From assembly GCA_947502815.1 (NCBI GenBank), contig CANNBH010000001.1, forward strand, positions 1,178,001 through 1,242,000: a DNA stretch of 64,000 nt, given 5' to 3'. The DNA is from an uncultured Erythrobacter sp. Lineage in GTDB: Bacteria > Pseudomonadota > Alphaproteobacteria > Sphingomonadales > Sphingomonadaceae. The position numbers were made by a program, and so were the translations under genes. The notes under the pieces were generated by a model. The model had not been told where the DNA came from. It saw nothing but the letters and a program-made list of their open reading frames with translations, and searched no databases. Below are positions 11,301-19,438 of the stretch, piece after piece (within the stretch, counting starts at the first letter, position 1; each line of letters begins with the position of its first letter).

Positions 11301-14300
11301 TGATATTGTTGCCGATGCACAAATCACTTTAACAGCAGGCAGTATCGACGTTGGCGATACCCGTTCAACCGGCGGCTTTGTCCTGCTTACTTCCACGGCT
11401 GGCGATATTGCGGCAGGCGCGATTACGTCTGATGTTTTTGGTGTAACAGTGGATTCCGCCGGATCAGCGGATCTGGGTGACATCACCTCCAACGGGACCA
11501 CAAGAGTTGAAACCGTGGGCGATGCAATTGTTGGCAATATTGATGCCAATGGCTCGACGATCATCAACTCCGGCGGCAATCTAACCGCAGGTGACTTGTT
11601 CTCTGGGACGAACAGCCCCGGCATGACTCTCACGGTTGCAGGCGATGCGGATATCGCCAGCGCGACTGCCAACGGCGGGCTGACTGTTAACGTGGATGGC
11701 GCGCTGAGCGGCGCCGACTTTATTGGTCAAGGACCGCTGAGTGTGGTCACTATCAACGCGGAATCGCTGGATATCAATTCAGTCGATTCGATCAATCAAT
11801 CGGTTTCAGTAACGACCACCGGCAGCGCAGCTATTGGCAGTGCATCGTCGGGTGTTAACACCACAATCACCGGCGCTTCTGTCAATTTGGACAGCGGCGA
11901 TGTTGGTGGCACTTTGCGGGTTACATCCAACACTGGCGACATCACCGGATTGGGTTCGATTACAGTCGGCGGTTCGGCGATCTTCAACTCCGCCGCTAAC
12001 ATCGGCATCGGCACGTTGGAAGCGAACGCCATTGACCTAACGGCAGCAGGCGATTTGCGGTTCAACGGTCTGATTTCGCCCAGTGCGATCACATTGAGCG
12101 CGATCAATGGCACCATCGGCGCGACGACACCGGGCGAAGGGGACATCGACAGCGGCGGAGCCGTTGATCTGGTCGCTGAAGAGATCGACCTTGGCGATAT
12201 CGACAGCGTCGGTTCTATCACGGCCGATGCGAGCTTGGGTGACGCAAGCTTTGGCGCGCTGACTGCGGGCACATTCATTGATATCACTGCCAAAGGTAAC
12301 CCCAGCGTTGAGAGCGTCACGAGCGGTGGCAATGTTACGCTGACGGGCGCATCAATCTCGCTCGATGGCGGCGATATTGGCGGCAGCTTGATCCTGGATG
12401 CGCAGGATGGCGACATTTTGCTCAGTTTTGACGGCACGCAGCAATTGTTGGTCGGGGGCAGCGCCACATTCAACGCGACCGGCGATATGTTCGTCACGCA
12501 CACAAACAATGCCGCTGACACGGTGTCTGTCGACATTGCGCAAGGCACGATTGTCTTTGTTCGCGGGGCTTTCAATTCTGGTCCAGGCTCAATCTTTGAT
12601 GCCGGGATCGAATTGATCCTGAATGCCGACGGCAATGTTACGGCCAATGATCTGCGCGCGGTTGCCGGCATTGACCTGACATCAGGCGGCAGCGTGGTTC
12701 TGAACGACGCGGCAGTCGTTGGCCCGCAAGGTGTCAGCAATCTGCGCGGCATCACGGTTCGCGCTGGGTTTCTCGACGTTGGCTCTGGTACCTTCCTGTT
12801 CGACAATATCGCCAACGCCACGATCACAGGCGATGTCACGTCCTATGCTGATATCAACATCACTGCTGGCGGTAATGCTGTCTTTACCGGCGGTTCGATG
12901 ACGGCGGCGGACAACGCGCTGAATGTGAACACGGGCGATGATATCATCGTCGAAGCTGGCGCTTTGCTGGTGGCGGCGATCAATCCAACCGACCCGATTG
13001 ACCCGCTCAATCCGTTTGCAAACGGCCCCAACCTTTCGCTGAATGCTGGCGGTGAACAAAACCTGCTGTCGATCCCAGCAACGCCGATTGCTTCGCTGGT
13101 GATGGACGGCACATTGGACGCCAATGATGCTGCGATTATCTTGGGTGGCAACGCGATTGAAGGGCTGGACAGCACCCTGGTCGCTGGTTCGATCCAAGTG
13201 GATGTGCGTGACGCACCAGCGATCACCAATTTCCTGAGTGATGACGATGGTCTGCTGACGGGGCCATGCCTCGAAGGCTTTGCTTGCCTTGGCAATATGG
13301 AAGCAACCGGCCGGATCGAAATCGGTCAGAACAGCAACAATGACATCATCGGCCTGTTCATTGAACAAGCGACCGTTACTGCGACCGATATCCTGATCAC
13401 CACCCGCAATGACATTGTGATGGGCACCAACGGTATCGATACGCAGCTGAACGCGACGGGCCTGTTCAGCGCGACCAGCAACACCGGCAATGTCGATCTG
13501 CGCGATGCGTCCATTTCGGCGGATCAGATTTTGGTCGATGCCGCCGGCAGCTTGCTCGGGTCGGGCATTTTGACCAGCACCAATGATATTGGCGTCACCG
13601 TTGGCGATTCCATCATCGTCGGCGGGATCATAACAGATGGCGAATTGACCGAAGTTGCCGATGTGGGCGGCGGGATTGAAGGGTTCTACTCGGTCAATGG
13701 TGACTTTGTCGCGGGTGTATTTTCGCAAGGCTCTGCGGACATTGATCTGTTCGCGGGCGGCGATATCGACATTGGTGAGGCATCTTCACCGGACAGCATC
13801 TTCTTGAGCGCCAACGGCGTCTTCTTGGGCAATGCTAGCGTGCCGGGTGATATCTTTATCGACGGCTTGTCTGTCGGTTACGGCTCGCTCTTTGCCGGGG
13901 GCATTATTGCCATCGACGGCGGCGACATCTTTGGCGGGGATCTGTTCGCATTCGACGTTGAACTTGAAGGCGACTTGATCGACGTCGGCGATATCGACGC
14001 GGATAATCTTGCTCAGGTCATTGGTTCTTCCATCGCGGTTGGCGATGTGACCGCCGACCAGATTGATTTGATCAGCGACAGCGACATTCTGTTCAATCTG
14101 CTGCAATCGACCAACTCGATTGCTGTCACGGCTACTGATGGACAGATTGCGGCCAACACCGGTTCTGGCGACATTGTCAGCGACGGCGATGTCACTTTGG
14201 CTGCGCAAGAAATCGCGATTGGCAATGTGACGTCGCAAGGGTCTGTCACGGCAGACGCAAGCGCGGGCGATGCGACATTCGGCGTGGTCGATGCCGCGAA

Positions 14301-16815
14301 CGATATCACGATCACGGCCTTGGATTCGCCCAGCGTTCTCAACGCGATCAGCGGCGGAAACACATCCATCACGGGTGCTTCGGTTACGTTCGACAATGGC
14401 ACGATCGGCGGCGATCTGACGCTGAACGCAACAGACGGCGACATTGACGGCAACGGCGCGGTCAGCGTCGGCGGAGCAATCGACTTCACCGCAACCGGCA
14501 ATGTCGGATTTGGCGATCTCGAAGCAGCCGGCGGCAGCTTTAGCGTGGATGCAGGGGACGACGTAAGTTTCTCAAGCGCGACCAGCACAGACTTCATCGA
14601 CATTGTCGCAGGCGGCGCAGTTCTTGGCGGCGATTTGAATGCGGACAATGATGTGTCGGTTGACGCCAACAGCATTGCGGTGGGTGATGTGATCGCGGAT
14701 CAGATTTCTCTGACCAGTGCGACCGATATCCTGTTCAACCTGATCCAATCGCCCAACGCCATTTTCCTAATGGCAGAGAACGGTCTGATTGGTCAGAACA
14801 CCGGTCCAGGCGACATCGTGACCGATAGCGACGTGACCTTGCTCGCCGAATTCATCGATGTGAACCTGATCACTGCGGGTGGTTCGGTCACTGCGACGGC
14901 AACGGGCACCCCCGGCGGCACTGGCGGCGGGAGCGGTGGCCCAGTTGTGATTGGCGGCGGCGGCAGTGCGGCGATCGCGACATCGGATATCAATTCCGGC
15001 GGTTCGGTCACCCTAACGGCGGTGAACGGCCCCGTTGATACTGGCGATATTGATGCGGTGACGGACGTCACAATCACCGGCACCGATTTGACGATGGGCA
15101 CAGTGTTGGCGGGCAGCGCGGTCACCGCGACCGGCGACACAATCCTCTTTACCGCAATCGATGCAGGAACCGATGCGACGTTAACGGCCAACGCAGGCCC
15201 GCTGGATGGAATGTCGGTCACCGCTGGTGGATCGGCCAACCTGACGGCTGGCGGCGGCGGGATCACACTTGGTCTGCTGGATGCGCAAGACGCGGATCTA
15301 TTGGCAACTGAAGCTGTGGTGCTTGAAGAAGCGCTTGTGAGCGGTCTCTTGTCTGCGCAAGGCACGTCAATTGACATTGTATCCAGCGACAGTTTGCGCG
15401 TTGATGTGACGGCCACCGACGGCGATGTTTCGGTGCAAACCGCAACAGGCTTGGTCGCAGAAAGCGCGGTTGCGAGCGGCAATGTTGACCTTGCCTCCGT
15501 CAATGGCAGCCTGCTTATCGAGAGCGGTTCGGGCGACAACATTTCGCTCGTCGCGCTTGATGGCATCGACATTGACGATGTCGTGGATGCTGCAGGTGCG
15601 TTGACGGTGGACACCGGGTCCACATTCACATTGAGCGGAACAGCAACGGCGCAGACGATCGAAGTGACCAGCGCCAATGTCGATATTCTGCCCGACGGTA
15701 TCTTGGGCGACGCAACGCGGACTCAATCGATCACATTCAACGCGATCGGTGAAGTGGCGGTCGGCGGCAATTCCACCGATATGCCTCCGCCGTTCTTGCT
15801 GGAAAACTTTGAGTTCGGCCGGATGTTCTCGGCCGGAGACATTATCATCAACGCGCGCGCCAGCGGCAGCTCCTTGGATGCTCTTTTGACGGTCGATACG
15901 CTTGATCTGATTGCGGGCGACGGATCGAGCGCGACCGGCCAAAACATCGGCCAGAATGGATCCTTGATCCTCAACGCTGATGGCGATGTGAATGTCATTG
16001 GCAATGTGACGATCACAGGGGCAACCGCAGATACCGGGCTTGAAATTGACGCGATCAATCTGGTGCGTCTCAACACGGCCACCGGCGGACTGTTTGTGTT
16101 TGACACGAACGGCGGATTGGCCGGCGAAATTTCTGTGGCGGCAACCGACTTTATCGCCGCAACTGATGAAGCATTCGCCGATATTCAAGGACTGAGCCTC
16201 GGCGAAATTGATATCCGTTTGGGTGATAGCGACGGGGTAGATCGCGCCGATGGCGTGATCCGCGCAGATACGTTGGATGTGGCGACCACCGCCAGCCAAG
16301 TGTTCATTCAAAACACCGTCCCGGGCGTCGATTTTGATCAACGCCGCGGGTTTGATGTGAACACGTTGAACATCTCAAGCGGCGGCGGCACAGGGTCGCA
16401 GCAACCGATTGTTATCAACGGCGTGATTGCGGGCATCACCGGGATTAACACAATACCGCTTGCCAATCTTGCCAGCGTGATTGACCCGGCATCGACGATC
16501 AACGGCTGTTCCATCACGAACCCAGCTTCGTGTGTCACAACAACAACGCCTCCGGTCACACCGACTGATCCTGACGACTCCCCAACAGGCGGGGAGGGTG
16601 AGACCCGCGATTTGATCGAGGACGGCATTGATCCGATTGACCCGATCCAGCCGGGCACGCTTGAGGCCGGTTTGGTCGAGCTGAACCCAGACGGACAATT
16701 TGGCACTGATCCATTGATTGATGATCCGGTGACGGGCGCAGGCAACGAAGATCTTTGGGTAAGCGATGAAGAGGAAGAAGAGAGCGAGGAAGACAGCGAA
16801 GAGGGCGGTGAATAG
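5359..16815 (+). CDS. Giant TpsA-type filamentous exoprotein (about 3818 aa)
   Basis: I choose ATG 5359, six bases after GGGAG; ATG 5356 and GTG 5329 are alternatives. A long 46-residue leader has a basic N-region and ends AFA-Q. A TPS secretion domain spans about residues 170-375 (IIDWTTFDAG, VLNRV, GGIIVG, DVGSLLLTT), with the usual NPNGI replaced by YSAGGI. Beta-helix repeats fill the rest: a Gly/Asp/Asn-rich block at about 1027-1645, then short strand-turn repeats with duplicated units of about 130 residues. Only four cysteines were spotted, as two close pairs: C2637/C2643 and C3717/C3725. The protein ends in a Pro/Thr linker and a Glu/Asp tail. In this family the partner TpsB exports the exoprotein to the surface or medium, often as an adhesin. 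No toxin or peptidase domain was recognised. Adhesin, matrix or surface-fibre function is inferred. Confidence 0.9.
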   Translation: MNNTQKHTLSVQSKARRSNTRHLWMGSASVMAAAAALTAAPTPAFAQSATGASSGVPVAAQDRFDPRNLGSRARSASRSVGRGGIDREVPAEMPGARGVTARPNRMPEILPDFGGNTVAAPVQTQVNVGSASTIPTVPIDATQINPSGPIINVTTDPVERAIIATPGIAGINVNAFAVYDDVQIEFNPSAAVDRVNVLASSAIIDWTTFDAGAAGTEVTFLGTGSNLEFTSSLSDYTVLNRVLTPGFDSAIRIDGGVTTSTFSGSGTGGNIWFYSAGGIIVGDTGSFDVGSLLLTTSDIDPADVINGAFDVTFTGTSNSASAIRIDGGASIRANNPNSYVAMVAPRIEQNGTVTVNGSAAYVAAEEATMIIENGLFDISVAVGTEDTNGIVHGETGSTGGAASTGITDEQAIYFVAVPKNDAITMLVGGVVGYDAAASASFDNGRIILTTGDTVGVNTQPVNIGGSNVDVSTNFVDTTVNGGPAGSVTIENIELTSTTEVFAEGSITLQSNGTADDQRTVIVDGFGGRAADLSLTAGEAVNLRASGTGIIDVAGSLSITAGDGAGNGGDISLVATTKGAGVSPFVGGTISTGGNLTLDGSGRGLDDTGAFPNNGGNGVGGDGVGGNVSLNIEDDGAVIVDGSLILDSSANGGLGSAQSGSATAGSIVFGISSGSLSVSGDIVLDASANNAGTLTSSSTALIGSSSTAGDVTVNLSGGSIDAAGFAISAAAEASSGTDSSVAQSNDAIAGDVAINVTGGVHAFSSINIDASSLAAPSFDGVSASGSFGGIASRGTTSILVTNAGTGLDVGGNLSIFATADGETSGASGDTVNVSVLDTGLGSGSGLFVGGDLDIFADASGGAPGTVALGAVINISADNGQLSAGALTVSANAFRDVFSSNFALQGTAFEGGTVDVVSTNGGVLNVSGSSRISANGTGGTDSSQAGLGLGQGGAISILADDGTIIFSDELRLGANGFAFASSNNAGVPSQGLGGTVDITVQGSSGSLSFADIDAGTDGTFSFDGEFVDTFFVGNGSGGVGGTTQFNVLGGTLTAADIFVTSDGEGGPGGEDPDGSMTNGLFNTGDGGAGTGGQVTFNIDGGDATVTNLTVSASGSGGSGAFGSDTNGTNAGDGGDAIGGTATLNALSGTLTVTDTLSVEATGNRDSGFGRIFGGEGGDARGAPGGNGGSSTGGTAVFNMTGSAVVNANAVVVSTQAFGGDGGDSDASFTGAPDAGGGDGGDGVGGDAIFNDTAGDITFGSLTVNASGQGGSGGGSFGISTGDAVGAGGAGGNGIGGNALISLNQDDADPKDYSVISRGVGGTGGFGAIGGLGGFGIGGIAELAINNVAVVFDQLTIDATATGGDGGFVDGVLVSDGADGGDADGGEARLVVSGQDADFQANSSVAISAGATGGAGQSGSFSFTTGVDSGSGGDGGNAVGGSATVDVTDGANITIDADSFAVNSDSFGGAGGDGQGNSVGGAQGIGGSGGDGTGGIVGVTASTGADVLIQSGSGPFLLSSIGTGGAGGLGGSGGPGGVGGDGGIGTGGSPLLRATGASITTGDVELLAVGQGGDGGQGGLSDVVVAVIFGPSGVGGDGNGGSPTIEVIEGSPGILNLGDVTITAGGSGGTGNTAGLGLGGQVTISDRSTDPNGLITMGDLLIDAVGDSGTDAGLLTITSDSGPITVGGAFVAAVSGDMDFTMIGDGQLVVSEGVFLAASRDIGVRHANPATGVSAIDVGTTFTAQALSDFNASDNGNINSTRDVSITAENISYDNIFSTRTVSLTATNGDITGTSTGTITASAVNDAINLTATDNVTFGTLNTVDGDPATRDGNIDVDAGGDIVGVSAISGQFIDFDAPGLVMVGTVDTLETSIGTVTINAGEIDLGALNARFISNLTSDTGDIAIGSISGLTDVSLDSAADIIIGTADTGGFSADALAGNISIGSLTTTGVSDVRLNAGDDVSYDTIDGARLVTLNSNTITGGDIVADAQITLTAGSIDVGDTRSTGGFVLLTSTAGDIAAGAITSDVFGVTVDSAGSADLGDITSNGTTRVETVGDAIVGNIDANGSTIINSGGNLTAGDLFSGTNSPGMTLTVAGDADIASATANGGLTVNVDGALSGADFIGQGPLSVVTINAESLDINSVDSINQSVSVTTTGSAAIGSASSGVNTTITGASVNLDSGDVGGTLRVTSNTGDITGLGSITVGGSAIFNSAANIGIGTLEANAIDLTAAGDLRFNGLISPSAITLSAINGTIGATTPGEGDIDSGGAVDLVAEEIDLGDIDSVGSITADASLGDASFGALTAGTFIDITAKGNPSVESVTSGGNVTLTGASISLDGGDIGGSLILDAQDGDILLSFDGTQQLLVGGSATFNATGDMFVTHTNNAADTVSVDIAQGTIVFVRGAFNSGPGSIFDAGIELILNADGNVTANDLRAVAGIDLTSGGSVVLNDAAVVGPQGVSNLRGITVRAGFLDVGSGTFLFDNIANATITGDVTSYADINITAGGNAVFTGGSMTAADNALNVNTGDDIIVEAGALLVAAINPTDPIDPLNPFANGPNLSLNAGGEQNLLSIPATPIASLVMDGTLDANDAAIILGGNAIEGLDSTLVAGSIQVDVRDAPAITNFLSDDDGLLTGPCLEGFACLGNMEATGRIEIGQNSNNDIIGLFIEQATVTATDILITTRNDIVMGTNGIDTQLNATGLFSATSNTGNVDLRDASISADQILVDAAGSLLGSGILTSTNDIGVTVGDSIIVGGIITDGELTEVADVGGGIEGFYSVNGDFVAGVFSQGSADIDLFAGGDIDIGEASSPDSIFLSANGVFLGNASVPGDIFIDGLSVGYGSLFAGGIIAIDGGDIFGGDLFAFDVELEGDLIDVGDIDADNLAQVIGSSIAVGDVTADQIDLISDSDILFNLLQSTNSIAVTATDGQIAANTGSGDIVSDGDVTLAAQEIAIGNVTSQGSVTADASAGDATFGVVDAANDITITALDSPSVLNAISGGNTSITGASVTFDNGTIGGDLTLNATDGDIDGNGAVSVGGAIDFTATGNVGFGDLEAAGGSFSVDAGDDVSFSSATSTDFIDIVAGGAVLGGDLNADNDVSVDANSIAVGDVIADQISLTSATDILFNLIQSPNAIFLMAENGLIGQNTGPGDIVTDSDVTLLAEFIDVNLITAGGSVTATATGTPGGTGGGSGGPVVIGGGGSAAIATSDINSGGSVTLTAVNGPVDTGDIDAVTDVTITGTDLTMGTVLAGSAVTATGDTILFTAIDAGTDATLTANAGPLDGMSVTAGGSANLTAGGGGITLGLLDAQDADLLATEAVVLEEALVSGLLSAQGTSIDIVSSDSLRVDVTATDGDVSVQTATGLVAESAVASGNVDLASVNGSLLIESGSGDNISLVALDGIDIDDVVDAAGALTVDTGSTFTLSGTATAQTIEVTSANVDILPDGILGDATRTQSITFNAIGEVAVGGNSTDMPPPFLLENFEFGRMFSAGDIIINARASGSSLDALLTVDTLDLIAGDGSSATGQNIGQNGSLILNADGDVNVIGNVTITGATADTGLEIDAINLVRLNTATGGLFVFDTNGGLAGEISVAATDFIAATDEAFADIQGLSLGEIDIRLGDSDGVDRADGVIRADTLDVATTASQVFIQNTVPGVDFDQRRGFDVNTLNISSGGGTGSQQPIVINGVIAGITGINTIPLANLASVIDPASTINGCSITNPASCVTTTTPPVTPTDPDDSPTGGEGETRDLIEDGIDPIDPIQPGTLEAGLVELNPDGQFGTDPLIDDPVTGAGNEDLWVSDEEEEESEEDSEEGGE
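8440..10290 (+). repeat. Gly-rich GGDGG repeat block inside the TpsA gene
   Basis: About 1.85 kb encodes degenerate units built around GGDGG/GGxGG turns alternating with short beta-strands (V/I/L-T-V-x-A). The unit length is irregular, roughly 55-70 residues. Codons for Gly are mixed GGC/GGT/GGA, so the repeat is at the protein level and not a simple DNA satellite. It predicts an elongated beta-solenoid with Asp/Gly loops that could bind calcium; that last point is speculative. Confidence 0.75.
12028..12417 (+). repeat. Internal duplicated unit A of TpsA (130 aa)
   Basis: This segment aligns along its whole length with 14059-14445. Shared landmarks in order are IDL, D-x-x-FN, GDI, IxxGxVxSxGSVTADAS, GDAxFG, DITxxxxPSV, GGN, TGASxxxD, GxIGG and DGDI. 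The duplication is visible in protein sequence but diverged in DNA. Confidence 0.7.
14059..14445 (+). repeat. Internal duplicated unit B of TpsA (129 aa)
   Basis: Second copy of the unit at 12028-12417, with the same landmark order: QIDL, ILFN, NTGSGDI, GSVTADASAGDATFG, NDITI, SPSVLNAISGGN, TGAS and ATDGDI. Its first half also matches the partial copy at 14701. It is part of the continuous TpsA reading frame. Confidence 0.7.
14701..14910 (+). repeat. Internal duplicated unit C of TpsA (partial, about 70 aa)
   Basis: This repeats the first half of unit B very closely (QISLTSATDILFNLIQS against QIDLISDSDILFNLLQS, then NTGPGDIVTDSDVTL against NTGSGDIVSDGDVTL). It breaks off at a Gly-rich insertion near 14910. 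The closeness suggests a more recent duplication than A/B. Confidence 0.7.
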
Positions 16816-16864
16816 GCTCTAATCGCTTGACCGGCATAGCGGCGAATGTGCATGGCTGCGCGCC

Positions 16865-18316
16865 ATGACTGATACGCCTCTTTCGCTCTTCAATTCGCTT
16901 ACCCGATCGGTTGAACCGTTTTCTCCCGTCCATCCAGGAGAGGCGCGGGTCTACACATGCGGGCCGACGGTCTACAATTACCCGCATATCGGCAATATGC
17001 GCGCCTATGTCTTTGCCGATATTCTGGGCCGCACGCTGAGTTTTAAGGGGCTGAAGCTTACTCATATCATCAACATCACCGATGTCGGCCATCTGACGGA
17101 TGACGCCGACGATGGTGAGGACAAAATGGAGAAGATGGCTGCTGAAAAAGCGCAGTCAATCTGGGATATCGCGCAGCATTACACGCAGGCCTATTGGGCG
17201 GATGTAAAGGCGCTGAACATTCGCGAACCCGCCAAATGGTCGATCGCGACCGATTATATCGAAGAGATGATCGAGTTTGCGAAAGGGATCGCGGACAAGC
17301 ACTGCTATGAATGCGCGACGGGCCTGTATTTCGATGTGACCACGGTTGAGGATTACGGGCGGCTAGCGCGCGCCGTCACCGAAGACGGAGAAGGCCGCAT
17401 CGACACAGTCGAAGGCAAACGCAACGCGGCTGATTTTGCGATTTGGCGCAAGACGCCCGATGGCGAAAAGCGTCAGATGGAATGGGACAGCCCATGGGGC
17501 AAGGGCGCGCCCGGTTGGCATTTGGAATGCTCGGTCATGGGTGAGAAATTACTCGGCTTTCCGTTCGACATTCACACCGGCGGGATCGATCACCGCGAAA
17601 TCCACCACCCCAATGAGATCGCGCAGAACCAAGCGTTCTGCGGCTGTGGCGGGTTAAGCGACGCGCGCAATTCGGGCGCGAACATTTGGATGCACAACAA
17701 TTTTCTCGTCGAACGCTCGGGCAAAATGTCCAAGTCTTCGGGCGAATTTCTGCGGCTGCAATTGCTGATGGACAAAGGCTACCATCCGCTCGCCTATCGG
17801 ATGATGTGCTTGCAAGCGCATTACCGCAGCGAGTTGGAGTTTTCGTGGGAAGGATTGGAGGCTGCGCTCACCCGGCTGAAACGGATGGTGATGGCGGCTC
17901 AGCGGTTGGCGGATGCTCCGTCCCAACCCGTTGCGGAACATCCCAAATTTGCCGCATCGCTCGCCAAATTCGAAGCTGCGATGAACGACGATCTGGGCAC
18001 GCCCAGCGCGCTTACCGCGATCGAAGATGCTCTCGCCGTGAAAAAGGTGGACGCCGGGATCAAACGCGCGGTCATCGAACATATGGACAGCGTTCTGGGA
18101 CTAGGCCTGTTTGACCTCACCCGTGAAGCCTTGCGCATCCGGCCCAAGGATGCCGCCACCGATGAGGCCGCAATCGAAGACGCTCTGGTCCGCCGTAAAG
18201 CTGCGCGGGCTGAAAAAGACTTCGCCGCATCCGACGCAATCCGTGATGAGCTGGTCGCGCAAGGTGTGGACGTCATGGACGGCGATCCGCTGGGTTGGGA
18301 GTGGAAATTATCATGA
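16865..18316 (+). CDS. cysS: Cysteinyl-tRNA synthetase
   Basis: This cytoplasmic class I enzyme charges tRNA-Cys with cysteine using ATP. At 483 aa it is full length for the family. The N-terminal signature with the zinc-binding Cys (TCGPTVYN) is followed by the HIGH-equivalent PHIGN. The other zinc ligands lie in HLECS and in IDHREIHHPNE, and KMSKSSG is the second signature. The C-terminal half carries the DALR-type anticodon-binding helices. It starts 49 bases after the giant TpsA gene without an obvious terminator between them, and its TGA overlaps the next ATG by four bases, so it is co-transcribed with the dehydrogenase downstream. Confidence 0.98.
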   Translation: MTDTPLSLFNSLTRSVEPFSPVHPGEARVYTCGPTVYNYPHIGNMRAYVFADILGRTLSFKGLKLTHIINITDVGHLTDDADDGEDKMEKMAAEKAQSIWDIAQHYTQAYWADVKALNIREPAKWSIATDYIEEMIEFAKGIADKHCYECATGLYFDVTTVEDYGRLARAVTEDGEGRIDTVEGKRNAADFAIWRKTPDGEKRQMEWDSPWGKGAPGWHLECSVMGEKLLGFPFDIHTGGIDHREIHHPNEIAQNQAFCGCGGLSDARNSGANIWMHNNFLVERSGKMSKSSGEFLRLQLLMDKGYHPLAYRMMCLQAHYRSELEFSWEGLEAALTRLKRMVMAAQRLADAPSQPVAEHPKFAASLAKFEAAMNDDLGTPSALTAIEDALAVKKVDAGIKRAVIEHMDSVLGLGLFDLTREALRIRPKDAATDEAAIEDALVRRKAARAEKDFAASDAIRDELVAQGVDVMDGDPLGWEWKLS

Positions 18317-19251
18317 CGAGTATCGCTATCTCAGGCCTGATCCGGCCACTGCTTGAACCGCAATTGCCAGCCGACCTCGATGTGCGCTGGTTTATGACGC
18401 ATGAAGAGGCTGTCGAAGCAGTGAAGGGCGCGGAAATCGGTTGGTTCGACATGAACGATCAGGCCGCGATGGCGGCGACACTGCGCGCGGCGACCGATCT
18501 CAAATGGCTCAATTCTATTTACGCCGGGCTCGATTTCCTGCCCATGGATGTGCTGATTGAACGCGGGATCACCGTGACCAACGGGGCTGGGATCAACGCG
18601 GTTACGATCGCCGAATATGTTGTCATGGGGATGCTCAACATTGCCAAGGGATATCGCGATGTCGTGCGGGCTCAGGAACGGCGCGAATGGTTGATGGATT
18701 CTCCGGGTAAGCGGGAATTGGCCGGGTCAAAGGCGCTGCTTCTGGGATACGGCGCGATTGGCAAACTGATCAAACCGCGGCTTGAGGCGTTCGATGTGGA
18801 TGTCACATTGGTCCGCCGGAACGCCGAAGAAGGGGTGCTTGCTCCGGATCAATGGCGCGCAAAGTTGGGCGAATTTGACTGGGTGATATTGGCCGTGCCC
18901 GCAACGCCAGAAACCGAAGCGATGATCGGCGAAACAGAATTGGCGGCGATGAAATCCGATGCGGTGCTGGTGAATATCGCCCGCGGCAGCGTGATTGATC
19001 AACCGGCGCTGATCACGGCGTTGGAAGGCAAATCGATCGGCGGCGCTTTCCTTGATGTGACCACGCCAGAGCCTCTTCCAGCCGATCATCCGCTTTGGGC
19101 TTTGGATAACGCGCATATTTCGATGCATTTGTCCGGCCGGGCTCAAGATCAAATGTTCTACCGCAGCGCGGCGCGATTCCTTGAAAACCTTACGAAATAT
19201 CGCGCCGGAGAGCCGGTTGCGCCAATCTTTGATCCGCGGCTGGGATACTAA
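18313..19251 (+). CDS. D-2-hydroxyacid dehydrogenase family protein
   Basis: This 312-aa NAD(P)-dependent enzyme reduces a 2-oxoacid to a D-2-hydroxyacid, or the reverse; the substrate is unknown. The Rossmann motif GYGAIG lies near residue 145. NIARGSVID contains the substrate-binding/catalytic Arg. LDVTTPEPLPADHPLW is the typical substrate-side loop and HISMHLSG carries the late His region. The start at ATG 18313 overlaps the cysS stop (ATGA); an upstream in-frame start at 18295 would lie inside cysS. Family is clear; the exact reaction cannot be read from sequence. Confidence 0.9.
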   Translation: MTSIAISGLIRPLLEPQLPADLDVRWFMTHEEAVEAVKGAEIGWFDMNDQAAMAATLRAATDLKWLNSIYAGLDFLPMDVLIERGITVTNGAGINAVTIAEYVVMGMLNIAKGYRDVVRAQERREWLMDSPGKRELAGSKALLLGYGAIGKLIKPRLEAFDVDVTLVRRNAEEGVLAPDQWRAKLGEFDWVILAVPATPETEAMIGETELAAMKSDAVLVNIARGSVIDQPALITALEGKSIGGAFLDVTTPEPLPADHPLWALDNAHISMHLSGRAQDQMFYRSAARFLENLTKYRAGEPVAPIFDPRLGY

Positions 19252-19438
19252 ATCCCCTCAAAACGCCTTCCCCCTTGGTTTTTGGCGGATTCCTGCAATA
19301 CTCTTTGACGCAAAGCAGACATGTTTGTTTGTGCAAGGGGCCTGTAACGTGTGTCGTTATGGGAGCGAATAGCGGGTTATTGTCTAATCCGCGCTGCCAA
19401 CGTGTGTGGTGGGTGCAAATTTGGGGGGAATTTCTAAC

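Noticed and set aside
11796..12839. 347-residue minus-strand frame opposite TpsA
   Set aside because: Low-complexity antisense translation of solenoid repeats; no supporting start signals.
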